A DNA stretch of 64,000 bases from Pogonophryne albipinna (taxonomy: Eukaryota; Chordata; Actinopteri; Perciformes; Artedidraconidae): assembly GCA_028583405.1 (NCBI GenBank), contig CM053258.1, positions 5,285,238-5,349,237 on the forward strand, read 5' to 3'. The position numbers were made by a program, and so were the translations under genes. Shown in pieces: positions 42,991 through 58,905 of the stretch. Each line of letters opens with the position of its first letter. Within the stretch, counting starts at the first letter, position 1. The notes under the pieces were generated by a model. The model was not told the DNA's origin and ran no database searches. It worked only from the letters and a program-made list of their open reading frames with translations.

Positions 42991-45951
42991 GTCCAGAGAA
43001 AAATGACAACAGATTGAAGGGTGCAAAGAGAGGGAACAGGAGGTGCTAGCAATCATGAAATTAGGAGCAAATGGTCCAGAACTTTAGGAAGGAAAATCCC
43101 ATTAAAGCTGTCCAGCCTTTGGGTGCAGTGGGAGGTGGATTTAAAAGAAAAAAGCTGATGATCTGCAAAGTTCTTGTATGGAAACAATTATGTAACTGCA
43201 CCTCTCTGTTCCTTTCATGAAGCAAAGTGAGAACGAGAGGGAACCATTGTTGCTCGAGGGGCATGAACGTCCCTGTGTCTCCTCGGAAACAAAACTGAAA
43301 CATCACATAAACAGATGAAAAAAGGCACAAACCTGTGCCTCTGATTTCATTTTCAGAAAACCATGAAACACAATGTCATATCTGAAACAAAAAGGAACCT
43401 GGTAAATTATGAGATAGCTAGTGACTGGAGTCAATGAGGTACTTTTCCCAGTACATTGACTACAAAGTCTTTGAAGATCTGGAAGGATTCACCAAAAACC
43501 AAACTAGTTTTTTAGTGACCAAATAAACAGCAATGTTCAGATCAATTACTTATTCATGTTTTAAATAAAGGTGAATGTATTATTGTATTAATATCACTCA
43601 ATAACCATAATACGTTACATAGTCTGTTAATTTTGGCTGTCTTTTCAAACTAAAATGGTCCCGACGTCCTCTACAGTGGACATACTGTAACGTTTAAAAA
43701 TTAAATTAAATAAGTCTAAATTGCAAGATGTTTTTTTAACCCTAAATAGGTAGGAAATCACAAAAGAAAGGAAATTGGAAGACACATTTTTCCTCGGGTC
43801 CCAGGAGGATATACACTTTGGTAACAGTATGTAAGTAGAAGAAAGGGCATTTAAATAACAGTCAAAACAGTCCTCACAGCTGCCAGATTATTAGATACAC
43901 CTAGCTAAAAGTAATGTAGATTATGAGGACAGACTTGCATTAAATCCTACCCATATGAATGTTTACTGAGATGAATTAAGAACAATGTTGGGGTTGACCA
44001 AATCTGAATAACACTTTTTTTGTTTGATTTGTTGATATTCAATTTGGACTGTTAGGCTACCATTCATTGACGGACAACAAAAAAACTCCTACAAATGTAA
44101 CGTGCATAGCCCCTATAGCAGCAAATGCCCAGATGCATTTATAGACACATTAATGATTCTAATTGTGCACGAGCTGGCTCACTGAGAAAGCTTCCTGCGA
44201 CATTAAATGCATTTACATTTAATATAGTAACACGTTTTAGTTGATTGCACCTGTAGTCTAAATACTTTCTGTGTATACATTGTGTATACCTTTGGCCTTC
44301 AATGCGATATTAACAACCTAACTTTCTAGATACTTTGGCAGGCCTGGACCTCCGTCTCATAGCTTTCACAGATGTTAGCTGTTGGCCCGGCTGTACTAAA
44401 AAATAATTGAACACAAAATGACGATCATGTTTCCACACCCGGGTCTCACTGTGGTCTCTACGAGTTCTGTGTGTGATGGGGAGAGGGACACTGTGTGGCC
44501 CCCATCTGACTTCTACTGTACTGACTACATATATGACCCTGACATTTGGGAAAGAAATTAGGCCAATTTAATCCTCACATAGAGACGCACATGTATGTAC
44601 ACACACACGCAATCCAGTGTTTTATTATCGGATGAAGAGACGTAGTTAATGTCAGTCCATAATTGCCATGTTTGTTTAAATTGTCTTATGTTTGAACTAA
44701 TGTCGGAAATATTCAATATATCTTTGTAGAAACACTAAAAAGGAATTTATAAACATGTTGAGTAATATTTGGCACTGGGTTAGGTGCAATCATTAAGCTA
44801 ACAACCCTTTAAATCCCTTTACCGATCCTTTTAATGCCGACGACGGCTATATTCAAAAAAAAAATCACGTATTAAAAGGGTGACATATTAGGTTCATAAT
44901 ATTTATAGCCATAGTCTGGTTTGGGTTGACCTTGTTGTAAATCTTCAGACATAACAAGATAGCACAATTATAAACAATACCAAAAACCAAACCAGATTTG
45001 ACAAATTGCACAGATTCTAAAAATAGAATGGTTGTGGAAATGCAAAGATAACAAATAAATGACCTGTATAACTAACACAGATGTAGTGCATATCATTGCA
45101 TGTCTATACCCAGCTGCAGAACCATTGTATGACCTTTACGTCACCAGGTACAGTCTCCTTTACAAGAGAAAGCTGCATGAGGTTTACTTCATCCTTCCTT
45201 GTTTTCTGTGCAGTGAGAACTGAAAGTGCCGCAGCATACCAGTCTGTTATTGCAGACTTTTTATATATCGGCCAACGCACATGTCTGAGCCATTGGTGCA
45301 GCAAAGAAAGGCAGACCGGTGTGTTTATATCTCAGTTGCTCACCATTGACAAATAAGCCTTAATGCTTCCAATTTACCGTGGAAGCATTACAGTTTCTTG
45401 TTTGTACCATCATATCAGATAGCTAAAACACAAGTTTTTCAATTGTTATGTCATTATAACCATTGAACCAGCTGGGCTTTTATAAAGATTCACTTAAATA
45501 AAGATTGATTAGTGTAATATATGATCACCAGCAGGTTAATGGTCAAGTATTCGGATAATATATGGAATTAATCCCAGTTAAAGCTTCTCAAATGTGAGGA
45601 TTGACAGCTTTTTTTGTCCCTTTTTGACTAACTAAAACTGGATATCTGTGTCTTTCTTAACCAATAAGCCTTTAAATATATCATTAAGGGTATGGAAAAT
45701 TGTGACATTTGAAAGACCTAATAATAACTGAGGGGGCAAATGGTTTAAAAGAGCCAAATACACCTCTGGCACAAACTATCCTAAGGCTCAATCAGAATAT
45801 AAGAAGGGTTTTGAAGGGTCTTTATCCCAAGTTCTTTAAGTTATACGGTCAATAAATTCTTGATTGTTCCTTAAATCACTAAGGTTATAGTATTACACAG
45901 CTCTTATACGTTTCTTGTTATTCCATTAAACAATATAAAGTAAGTTAGTAC
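42991..45951. other. Unassigned DNA
   Basis: AT-rich, with no gene or repeat recognised. Confidence 0.5.
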
Positions 45952-46236
45952 TCAATACCTCAGAGACTTTAATGAAAAGGTAAGCGGATATCTCCGCAGA
46001 GGAAGTTTTACTGTAATAGGCAGATCCTTTAAAAAGTGCTGACTAGCAGCCTCTGTTTTTCTCATAGGCAGCCTCCCCGGATCAAAGGCATACTTGTCCA
46101 ATCTGGGCAGAAATACAGTGATTTTCTCCAGCTCCTGCGATGCATTAGGACCATTATGTAACAACATTGTATACCGCTTAAGGGAGTTTTTGAGCCGCAG
46201 CATCTTTACTTCCTTGGCAATCGATTTCCATCTCAT
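45952..46236 (-). pseudogene. Unrecognised coding-like frame
   Basis: Ninety-four codons end at a stop near 45952. Residues are protein-like and basic (MLRLKNSLKRYTMLLHNG, FLPRLDKYAFDPGRLPMR, LPLRRYPLTFSLKSLRY). The adjacent minus frame at 46178-46381 also reads plausibly, as if one gene were frameshifted. This could be the 3' end of a decayed retrotransposon ORF or an old exon. I cannot name the family. Confidence 0.25.
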
Positions 46237-46399
46237 TTGAATTGACCGAAACTAGGCCAAGGTGGATTTGGACATCATAAAGACCAGAAATATTACAATC
46301 ATGGAAGAGATACTTAGGTAAAAGAATGTGACAGTAAGCCAATACATGATATTCAGATGTGGAAATTGCTTTTTCCCTCACTTGAGTACATTATTCTGA

Positions 46400-47643
46400 A
46401 TTTCTATCATGTCATCACAGTTCTTAGGCAAAATCGTCTGACCACATATTTGGGAAAAAGCTGCTCTGGTAATTCAGCATCGGTATGCCTCAACAGAGCG
46501 GTTATCCCTCAGACACAATAATGACTTCAGAGCAATTAGGCTGCATCTGATAGTGAGCAACAAAGTCTTATCAGCCTCTAAGAAGTCTTTACTCTGGCCG
46601 AGATCAAGGAAGAGTGCTTCCGTTTGGACTGAATGTCAGAAATGCTGTGCTGAACAACTCATCTGTGGCCGATGGAAAAAATGCAGGGCGGCCAGACTCT
46701 TGCAGGAGAAAACAGGTGGTCTCTATGACGATAACAGGTCGTCTCTATGACCTCTTTCCCTGCTGCTGAAACCAAAAACATTGTGGGTTGATTGACAGGT
46801 AGCAACTGCATGCAGAAGTTTGTGGGAAATTCAGTGCTTAGGTGTCTCTCGATAAGAACATTTCAGAGGATGTTTACATATTATCAAAATGAGCTCAAAT
46901 TAGGCTTGTGTTCTCTACATTAAAAACGCTATTCAATGCATTCATTCGATAGCATAAAGCTTTTAGTGCATTTGTAGCACAAAATACCTAGAAATCACAA
47001 CGTCTGGATCTTCTTAAAGCCACTTTGGGAAGGCATAACATGTCCAATGTATACAGTACCAAAGCATTGTCATGACAGCAAAGTTCACCCCAACTATATT
47101 TGACCCACGCTTAGTGATAAATGAATTGGATTTTCCCAACCAAAAACACAAGCAGGTAGAATCCTTTAAAATACCTTATAATCACATAAAGTACTTCACA
47201 GAGAGCCTTTTCAAAGTAGCTTTTAAAGTTATCCTCCTCAAATGTAGGCCACACAAGCAATGACCTGAGAATGTAAGTCAAGAGATGGAAAAGGAAAGTG
47301 TGTTACTACAAAATAACTAAAACAAAAACACTTTCAACTCAGAATGTTTGGACACATCTTCGCAACAACATTCCTGCATCCTCCTGAATGAGAGTGTTAT
47401 TGTGTCCAGAGAGGAGATGAATGTGTGAAGCAAGTTTGTGACAGGGCATCCAAAACAACCATTTGTTTCTGTGAGTTATAAATACCAAAGAGACTTTAAG
47501 GTCAATTAAAGGCAGGAATGGAGAACAAACAGCAGCAGGTGTATTTGCATTGAATTGCTTAGAGGGCTGCATCAGAATCACTTGAACTATTGACGTTGAT
47601 CATGCAAAAAAAGGCTGTAATGTTTAATATTACAAGTCATTTC
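46400..47643. other. Unassigned DNA
   Basis: No gene or repeat is recognised. Confidence 0.45.
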
Positions 47644-47703
47644 TTAAAGGTCCCATGTCATGGCCATTTCGACTGATCATATTTCCATTGTTGAGGTCTA
47701 CTA

Positions 47704-47770
47704 GAATAATAATAATAATACATTTTATTTCTATAGCGCTTTTCTTGAACCCAAAGACGCTTCATATTTA
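47704..47770 (-). repeat. Retroposon tail with AAT repeat
   Basis: (AAT)n followed by CATTTTATTTCTATAGCGC is the inverse of 'GCGCTATAGAAATAAAATG(ATT)n', a usual fish LINE/SINE 3' end. Confidence 0.5.
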
Positions 47771-47842
47771 AATTGTGCAATTTTACAAACTCACATTGGT
47801 TTCTCAAACAGCATCTCTGTATAGTATGTGTATTCACTCCTG

Positions 47843-47858
47843 CCCCCCCCCCCCCCCC
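47843..47858. repeat. Poly-C tract
   Basis: Sixteen consecutive C. Confidence 0.95.
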
Positions 47859-48476
47859 TCCCTGTGAGCCCAGTGTGCTCTGATTGGTCGGGACGTTGCG
47901 AGGCTCGTTGCTGCTCGCCACTGCTGCGAGCTGCTGCGAGGAGCGGACAGGTTTCCGGGTCGGCGATACAGCGAGAACAAGCGAAACTCATCCTGAGCAC
48001 ACAAACACTCACAGCCGAAGTACAAACAATAAGTGTGGCTTGATATTGAGTAAGAAAAAGGTTTATAACGCTGTGAGAATGGGTCTGTGGAGAGCATTTC
48101 TCCGCCATCCCAACTCGTCTATTACCAGCGTTCAGGGAGCTCTATGCAAGTCAATGGGACTCCCTGTTAGTTAGCCAAGGGATCCTGGTGAGTGAGGTGC
48201 TTCGCGGATTGGTCCATTTGGGCCAATCCGGTCATTTGTTGTTGATCTGGGTGTTCACACGTCACAGAACCCAGGAAGCAAACAAATGGAAAAAGAGAAA
48301 TGTCCAACGAGGCGTTCTGGGGCAGCATAGATAGGTATTTTCTGTGTTAGAGTTTTACTCGCTACAGGGTGTACTTTGAGGGTTTGTGACTCTGTAGACC
48401 GTTTACATGCAGAAAAAGCTTCATAACACACAAGGGGACGGGTAATAACCGGAAAAGCATGACATGGGCCCTTTAA

Positions 48477-49360
48477 TATGTAATCAAATAACTGGATAAA
48501 GAGGTGAACAGTGCTTCTGTTTACCTATTTGGGAAACTAAAAAGGTGACTTTCTGAAGAATAACTAGTCTGTAAACTTACACAAATCCAAACTCACTTTA
48601 AAAAAGGAGAAAAGAGAGAATAAGTCTGGACACCCAGCAGAGGAGCAGCCAGATTATACATCACTTAATTGTAACCAGAACGCTCTGCGACATCATTACA
48701 GCTTTTCCACTGCAGCTTCACCCCTGTGCAGTGAGTTCCACTTCATAACACTACGGCAAGATGATGGAGGGCTACGTCAAAATAAAGAGTATTCATGGAA
48801 ACTGTTGGGGAGATGTCAGGATGTCACTTTGATTTCCACAAAGCGTGACATCCCAGATAAAACACCGTGTACACTTCATGTTTCCTCTGGGTTTTGGGGT
48901 GCGGGGTTTGAAAACCGAGCTGTTAAATCTCCTGATTATTACTCATCATAGTTTAGTTCAAGTTTTGGATGCATTTGCGAAACATGATCATGTTTGTTTA
49001 TTGGCTCTAGCAGTGGGAAAACTTTGAAGGCGGTTAGCTGGACGTCGGTGTGAGGATTTCACTTGGTCTACAGACAGAAGCTTGGAGCGGGACAGTGGAG
49101 GAGGAAAAGCTTGATGAGTGTGATGACAGCCAGACGGACAAAGAGAGAGCCAGACAGTCTGAGCATCGCCTCGGGGGCGCTTTTCATCTGCTGGAGATCC
49201 TCTGATATTCCCATGAGTATCAGTCTCACCGGGGGGGAAGCAGACATTCAAGCAGATAATCCCTCTGACAATTACAAAAAAAAATGTGTACATTGATTGA
49301 TGTAATAAAAATCTAGACAATTTTGCAAAGACTTTCACATTTTATTATTATTTTCACTTT
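48477..49360. other. Unassigned DNA
   Basis: A GC-richer part at 49000-49260 is open on both strands without a known domain. Confidence 0.45.
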
Positions 49361-49655
49361 CTATAACAAATCACCGCTGGCTGGCCGAGAACTCTCTGCT
49401 CCATAGCTTCTCTTGTACATTTTACATTTAAATATTCAGTTTAATATTTAATATTCCACCGCTCACATACTTATGTATATATAATACCTTGCTTTATTAT
49501 TTGTTTTTTTATTGTTAATTTATAAATTCAACATGTATATTTTCTACTTTCTTGTTTATTTCGAGTCTTTTTAATTGTTATTGTACAATGCCATTTATTT
49601 GCAACACAAAAATGTCCCAAATTGGGATCAATAAAGTACTATCTTATCTCTCTTA
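49361..49655 (+). mobile_element. 3' end of the Rex1-like LINE, 5'-truncated
   Basis: It aligns with the last ~280 bp of the LINE at 58647-61322. Shared segments are the ORF end (GCTGGC...GAGAACTCTCTGCTC), TTGTACATTTTAC and the terminal CCCAAATTGGGATCAATAAA, followed by CTATCTTATC. Confidence 0.8.
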
Positions 49656-49755
49656 TCGTAATGTATTTTTGAGTTTACACATTCCTGCATTTTACTATAC
49701 CATTTCTATAGCACTATTTTTCTTTATATGTATATTTTGTGAGACGTATACTGTT

Positions 49756-49853
49756 GTTTACATTGTTGGATGAACCTGGGACATTTCCATTGCCAACAAA
49801 TATGCTGTAGCTGTTGTGCACATGACAATAAAGCTTTTGAATCTTGAATTGAA
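49756..49853 (+). mobile_element. LINE 3' end of a second family
   Basis: GCTGTAGCTGTTGTGCACAT, GACAATAAAGC and TTTGAATCTTGAA form the 3' end. The inverse occurs at 18753-18842. Confidence 0.7.
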
Positions 49854-49859
49854 TATTTA

Positions 49860-50838
49860 TGGCGTTAAATGTCAAGGTGAACAGGTGTTGTTCTGCTGTT
49901 GTCTCTTTTGAAGCATGAATCATTAAAGGAAGCAGCATGATGTGCACACGTGCGGTTCAGTGTCAAAACAGAACCTGAAAACAGTGATGTGAAATCATGA
50001 CATCTGTGTTTCAACTCTTTGTCTGCTTGCAGAGAGATTTGAATGTCATAAAGATTATGGCTCAAGAAACCGATTAGCAAAACTGGAGTATGAATTTGTA
50101 TTTGAAATGTACATTTTTTTTTTTAAATGGTCAAGGAAAAACAAGAAGTTACCCAACAGTACTTCCCATCTTCTCTTGGCATGCTTTCAAAGCTGCTCAT
50201 TCAGGACCTCCGCCGTGAGATGCTGGAAACGTGCGAGGGTTGCCAAGGACATGTTAGTGATAAAAGTGAACCAGGCTAGAACGAGTGCGTTGTCTTCTAA
50301 GAATCGAAGTATAACCAATCAATCTTCAGATGACACGACTGTATAACATCAGCCTGGCTGTTGGCAGAAAACATGCCCTACATTTTGTATCATCTGTGAA
50401 GTGAGCTATTGTTGCGAAACACATACAAATTAGGTTTTATTACTAAATATAACAACAGAAAGTCAAGGTTTAGTTGTTTCAGTCACAGCTGGTTACTATT
50501 TGATTCCTATATAGAGACTAAGGTTGTTCAATTCAGTTTGCTATAGCTAGCAATAGAGCTTTTTAGATTAGTTAAAAACACTTAACCAAGGTGTCGGTAT
50601 TATGATAAAACTATCCATTTACTTCCAGCTTGGAAGAACTACTTCAAGAGTTACCAGATGTCATTGGACTGTTTGAGGCAATTAAGACTAAAACAATAAT
50701 TACATTTGCAAGATATTGATGTCTGTTATCAAGAAGCAAATTGACACAGCACTGCACTCCAGTACGACACTATCACCAAAACAACACCAAGCTTTTAAAG
50801 AATCAACTTGTTGCTAAGATTTAGCTAAATTAATAAGA
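49860..50838. other. Unassigned DNA
   Basis: No gene or repeat is recognised. Confidence 0.45.
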
Positions 50839-50901
50839 CAACATAGTCCTGTCTTAGCTACTCTACACTGGCTTCCTGTAACTTTTAGAATTGATTTTAA
50901 G

Positions 50902-51267
50902 GTGCTTCTCCTCATATACAAAGCTCTAAATGGACAAGGACCCCGCTACATTGCTGACTCTCTAATAAACTACACACCCGCCAGAACACTGCGATCATCA
51001 GATGCATACAAAGCCCTTAATGGGCAGGCGCCATCTTACCTTAAAGAACTCATTATACCCTACTGTCCTACTAGGGCATTGCGTTCCAAGAATGCAGGGT
51101 TGTTGGTTGTTCCTAGAGTCTCTAAAAGTACAATGGGAGCCAGAGCCTTTTCTTATCAAGCTCCACATTTGTGGAATCAGCTTCCAGTTTGTGTTCGGGC
51201 GGCAGACACCCTATCCGTTTTTAAGAGTGCGCTTAAGACCTTCCTTTTTGATAAAGCTTATAGTTAG
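50902..51267 (+). pseudogene. Fused C-terminal pieces of two LINE ORFs
   Basis: Codons up to GATGCA (51001-51006) belong to the outer L2-like LINE (IYKALNGQGPRYIADSL). From 51007 the frame passes without shift into the inserted LINE (YKALNGQAPSYLKELI, HLWNQLPVCVRAADTLSVFK, LFDKAYS, stop). Both are the post-reverse-transcriptase tail with its W-N-x-L-P motif. The fusion is an insertion artefact, not a designed gene. Confidence 0.75.
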
Positions 51268-51874
51268 GGCTGATTAGATTCAGCCCCTAGTTTTGCTGAT
51301 AGGCTTAGTTTGTCGGGGGACATCTTACTTCTTCCTTCTCTCTGTCTATACCTGTGTACTCTCATGTTCCGATTAACCCAGCTTCCCCTAATTTCTTTCT
51401 TTTTGGTGTCTATATACGCTGGGATCCGGAGTCATGGATGATCCTGCGGTCCTGTGTCCTACATCGCGAGCCCTGGATCTTGAGTCGTGGCTGTAGTCAT
51501 GGATCATAGGTCCTGGATGGATATCCTCGTGGATTCATCTTCCTATTATACACACATGCATTTCCAAACATTTGGACTACCTATGTTGCAAATGTATTAT
51601 CTTTTCAATTTACACACGGCATCTATTGCACGTCTGTCCGTCCTGGGAGAGGGATCCCTCCTCTGTTGCTCTCCCTGAGGTTTCTCCCATTTTTCCCTTT
51701 AAATCTGTGGGTTTTCTTCGGAAGTTTTTCCTTGTACGATGTGAGGGTCTAAGGACAGAGGGTGTCGTATTGTCATACTGATATTTTGTACAAACTGTGA
51801 AGTCCACTGAGACAAATGTAACATTTGTGATATTGGGCTATATAAATAAACATTGATTGATTGATTGATTGATT
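51007..51874 (+). mobile_element. Nested LINE, 5'-truncated
   Basis: It runs from the C-terminal ORF tail through a long 3' UTR (GGGAGAGGGATCCCTCCTCT, GTTTTTCCTTGTACGATGTG, GGACAGAGGGTGTCGTATTG). It ends in a tail of GATT repeats. GATGCA flanks it (51001-51006 and 51875-51880) as a short target duplication. The 3' UTR recurs at 62182-62653. Confidence 0.85.
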
Positions 51875-52265
51875 GATGCAGGTCTATTAGAGGTCACCAG
51901 AAAGAGTCATAAGAAGATCGGTGCTGCAGCCTTTGTAAACTACTCCCCAAAACTGTGGAACACGTTACCCAACAATATTAGGGAAGCCAATACATTAGGC
52001 ATTTTTAAAAGGTAGCTCTTAACCAAAGCATTTTTACTGATTTTACACTATTATACTGCACTATTCTCTGTGATTGACATTGCACTATTTCTCTATGTTT
52101 TATTCCCCATGTTTTTATTTTTAATTATTTTATCCCATTTTATGCTTTGCTCTTGCTGCTTGTTTTACACTGATTTTATGTCTTATTTTTTACTGATGTA
52201 AAGCACTTTGAACTGCAATCCCCTGTATGAAAGGTGCTATACAAATAAAGTTATTATTATTATTA

Positions 52266-55230
<2,965 letters not shown>

Positions 55231-55424
55231 CACACATTACATGTTACTTTGTTAGACGCTTTTATCCAAAGCGACCTACATACTCAATACTGTGGACAAT
55301 CCCCACAGGAGCAATTTGGGGTGAAGTGTCTCAGGGACACAACGACATGCTGACTGCAGTGGGGTTTGAACCTGTGACCCCCTGACCCCAGCACCAACTC
55401 TCTAGTCCACTGCACCACAGCCTC
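55231..55424 (-). mobile_element. tRNA-derived SINE, minus orientation
   Basis: On the minus strand it reads GGAGGCTGTGGTGCAGTGG (A-box) and GGTTCAAACCCC (B-box). CACTTCACCCCAAATTGC follows, and then GTCGCTTTGGATAAAAGCG and a TAACATGTAATG tail. The GTCGCTTTGGATAAAAGCG block is the conserved 3' core of widespread teleost SINEs. It is nearly full length. Confidence 0.85.
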
Positions 55425-57284
55425 CCTGTACACACGTTTCATAACAACTTACTTAAGTCCTAACGTTATCCTCAGTGACTTAATCGTTTTTGCTTTTATT
55501 TTAGTTTTTCATGCTTCACTTAGTGTATTGTAGATGAAATGTAATCATTAAACAAGAAATCTACATTTTGGCAACACACATTTGTACTATCATGCCCAGG
55601 TTAAGTTGGAAAGATTGATAGCATTCTTAAAATTAGTTAGATAAATATACGTCTACAAACAGCAGCTGGTTAGCATAGCTTCCAAGTTATACTGTAGCTA
55701 ACATACTGTATACTGTACAAGGGGAAGCAGCCTATCTCTTGTGAAAACAAGACGATATACTGTAGAAGCAACAAAGCTTACTATTAAACACATTATATAT
55801 TGTTTGTTTAATCTGTACATAACGTCACAAACTCAGTTTTTAGGGGGGTTACGTATAAAACAAGACATATGTCACTGTTCCTGTCCAAGAAATAGTCCAT
55901 CAAGTTCTCCTTTTTACCTTCTGTAACCTCTGGACAGAGCCAGCTGTTTCCACCTGTTTCAGTGTTTATGCTAAACGAACAAGATGATCCTTCTATAGAA
56001 CACTCTTGGAAATGATCCCACACCAGTGTTTTTAACCATAATCTGCTTTGGAATAAGTACACTTTTTTGTCCAGATCTTTTTCAATAATAACATTGTATT
56101 TGTTTCTCATCCTTATCTAGCTGATACTAATTAACTGCGCATGAAAATGGGAGCTAAACTCTTGAGTTGTATAACAATCAGAATGACGTAATTCTTATCT
56201 TACCCTTATAAATTCCTGCTCCTTGCTAGTAAAACAGCTACACTTTGACTTTGAGAAAAAAACAAGCGGAGTACCAGATCCCAGTCTTGTATAACGAATA
56301 GTGAAAAACATGATCTATTTTAAATTCATAGAGGATCAGACCTTAAGTTGTCCTTTGGTTTGCTTTAGAAGTGCTTCTGGTTTGCCTGAGCCACAGAGGC
56401 TGCAGGATGGAGAATGAATTGTCCTTTTGGCTGCTCTTAAAGTTTAATAATGTCCTCAGTGCTCTCAGCTCTCTGGGTCCAGATCAAACAGACACTGAAC
56501 CCCTGGTGGCTTATCACAGCAGGCCATGAAAAACACTACAAGATGAAAAAAAAAGACAAACTTGACCCTTGTTTTTCTTGAAATCTGAGTTTAAATTCAA
56601 CAAATGCAATGCATGCAGGTGTATGTGGGGTTGCATATTGCTTGCTGTTTTAATGAATGTTTTAGTTAGTTTGTCAATCCCTGCTATCTTGTATCATCTT
56701 GGCACTAGGAGGAACAGTGCAGATGAGCAACAGATTTGAGTGTTTCTATCGCAAAGGCTTGAAAACAAATTGATATGGAAACATTTGGACGGATCCATTA
56801 AGGCAACTCCAACAGTGACTTCTCACAAAACAAACTTATACTGTGTTGAATTGAAAGCTGTAACAGATTAAACTAACTCTCCCCCTCCCTCCACGGCACC
56901 AACATGTAAATCATATCAGTCTTAACATACACAGAACTAAGCCTCATATCAGACTATACTGTAGGTACAATGTGAACATCGGTGTGAAACATAAATGAAA
57001 GTCTCTGAGGAATGCCAAAAATAGAAAAATAACATGGATCATGTTACCTAAAGTGGCTTATAAGGATTCCATCACTGCTTGAACATATAGATGTCACAGT
57101 TAGGTAAAACAGATAATAAGGTTATATCACAGCAATAGCAAAACACTGCATCACATTAGAAGTTATTAAAGGTTCCACGTGGACACTGCAGCAGTTTATA
57201 CAACATATTATTAGATTGTTTGCAGATGATGTGAAACTAATTCTGTGTATAGTTCAACATCATTTCACTGATCCAAAGTTTATA
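55425..57284. other. Unassigned DNA
   Basis: No gene or repeat is recognised. Confidence 0.5.
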
Positions 57285-57425
57285 GATTAGATTAGAAGCA
57301 TTTATTATCATTATACAAGTACAACGAGAAGAGTAAAGCTACTCCTTTTAAGGTGCCAACAAAACATTCAGAAAAGACAACATACAACAAAGACACGCAG
57401 CATTCATACATACATAACATAAGAA
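57285..57425 (-). mobile_element. LINE 3' end, minus orientation
   Basis: TAGATTAGAAGCATTTATTA and TCATTATACAAGTACAACG are the inverse of a 'CGTTGTACTTGTATAATGATAATAAA' type LINE tail. No coding part is kept. Confidence 0.55.
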
Positions 57426-58646
57426 CAAAAGGAGAGAGCCTTGAGCCGCAGCAACCATGCGCGCCGCCATCTTGGATTGTTTTATAGTAATGCGCAACAA
57501 CCATGGATGTATAATAAGAACTGGAAAAGTGCAACAACTGCAACTGCATTGCGTTTTTGACGAAGGAACCGGAAGGAGTTTACATCCGGGTTTTAGGACG
57601 CGTCACTGCGGTTCTCTATTTAGAAAAGAATAACAAATTAGAAGGAAAAAAAGATTTTCAAAAATACAGATTTCAGTATTTTGAGGCTCTAAGCCATTTA
57701 TTTTCCTCACAGACGGGAAAAAAAGTCCGACATTATACGATTTAAAATAAAACATAAAACACTGGCATGTAATTTACGTTAGAATAAATAGAATGGTTTT
57801 GAATAATAGATGAGAGTAAAATCTACGTCACTCTACAGCCCCGCCCACTTTTGGGGAAACCAACGCTGTCATTTGAACGGCGATCAAGCCTGAAGCCACA
57901 GAGATCTTCTGTTACTGTCCTTTCTTCTTAGAGGAAGTGGAGAAACACGTAACTCTGGATTTGTTTTAATGTTTGAGGTGCAATAAACGACACAGCAGCT
58001 TTTTGGCATGTTAAAAACTATTATTTTCTGCTTCGCTCATGAGAGTAACAGCTGGCGAAATTACAGCCTCGCCTACTGATTTCAAATGTGTGCTCTAAAA
58101 TGATATTTATAAATGACTATTATCATTATTATAAGCAAGACAATAAATGGCAAAGATATGTAGAAAATAAACGTATTTAAGATACGTTCATAAGAAACGT
58201 AACGTGGGAGAAAATATGGAGAAAATACGTTTCTAGAAGATATGTAGAAAATAAACGTATTTGAGATACGTTCATAACGAATACGAAAATACGTTTCTAG
58301 CTAAACGTAATTGAGAATGCAGTTTAGTTCTGTGGGAACGTAATTTTTAGGAGACAGGCAGTGATGACTCGCTACATTTGAAAACGTTGTCTGGCATTTG
58401 GTGCGGGGCAGAGGGTGGTCAGTGCGTCTTATCAAAGCTAGTTTCCTGAATGGCTGTCTGCTGCTGCTTGAAATGCGGTTGAGTTTCACAACAAAATTGG
58501 CAAACAAATGTTGTGAGCTGCAAGAGTTGGGTGATTAATTACTAGTTTCTCACATTGTAGTAATTTGCTTTGTTGTAAATGTGTAACAAAGTCATTATTC
58601 AGTTTCTGTAAACCCAAATTACCCAATAAATATCTTAATAATAATT
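57426..58646. other. Unassigned DNA with transposon end motif
   Basis: 57501-57525 repeats the end motif CATGGATGTATAATAAGAAC of the 10992-11651 element, but no opposite end was found. The short tandem repeat at 58154-58303 lies within. Confidence 0.4.
58154..58303. repeat. Two tandem ~85/64-nt units
   Basis: AGATATGTAGAAAATAAACG and GAGATACGTTCATAA-type blocks occur twice. Each unit closes with AAAATACGTTTCTAG. The second unit is shorter. Confidence 0.8.
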
Positions 58647-58905
58647 GTCTCGGCGCCGTGCTAGGTGGCTGCCTGTTGATGCAGCTCCCTGTGTTTTATT
58701 GATCTTTGTCTTTTTGCACTACTGTTATTCTCTTAGTTGTACTTTTTTCTTTGGATATTTATTTTGTCTTGCAGCGAACTATAGCCACGTTTTATTTCGA
58801 ACGTTTTCTGGTCATTCTTCTGCTAGTTTTTTCACTTTTTGTGACGGAGAGCCATGCTCAGAGGAGTGATGGCATTGTTTACTCCCGTGAGCAGCTGATT
58901 GCGCT

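Larger units (their letters stand above)
47648..48472. mobile_element. TTAA-target transposon, 825 bp
   Basis: The left end AGGTCCCATGTCATGG and the right end CATGACATGGGCCCT are inverted with one mismatch. TTAA flanks both (47644-47647 and 48473-48476). The interior includes a nested repeat tail at 47704-47770 and a C16 tract. An internal block recurs at 11666-11812. No transposase frame is seen. Confidence 0.85.
50839..52265 (+). mobile_element. L2-like LINE 3' part, split by another LINE
   Basis: The outer copy is 50839-51006 plus 51881-52265. It ends with TGTAAAGCACTTTGAA, GGTGCTATACAAATAAAG and (TTA)n, the standard L2 3' end. The coding part reads LHWLPVTFRIDFK, LLLIYKALNGQGPRYIADSL and, after the insert, KLWNTLPNNIREANTLGIFK. 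This is the C-terminal tail of the reverse-transcriptase ORF. Confidence 0.8.
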
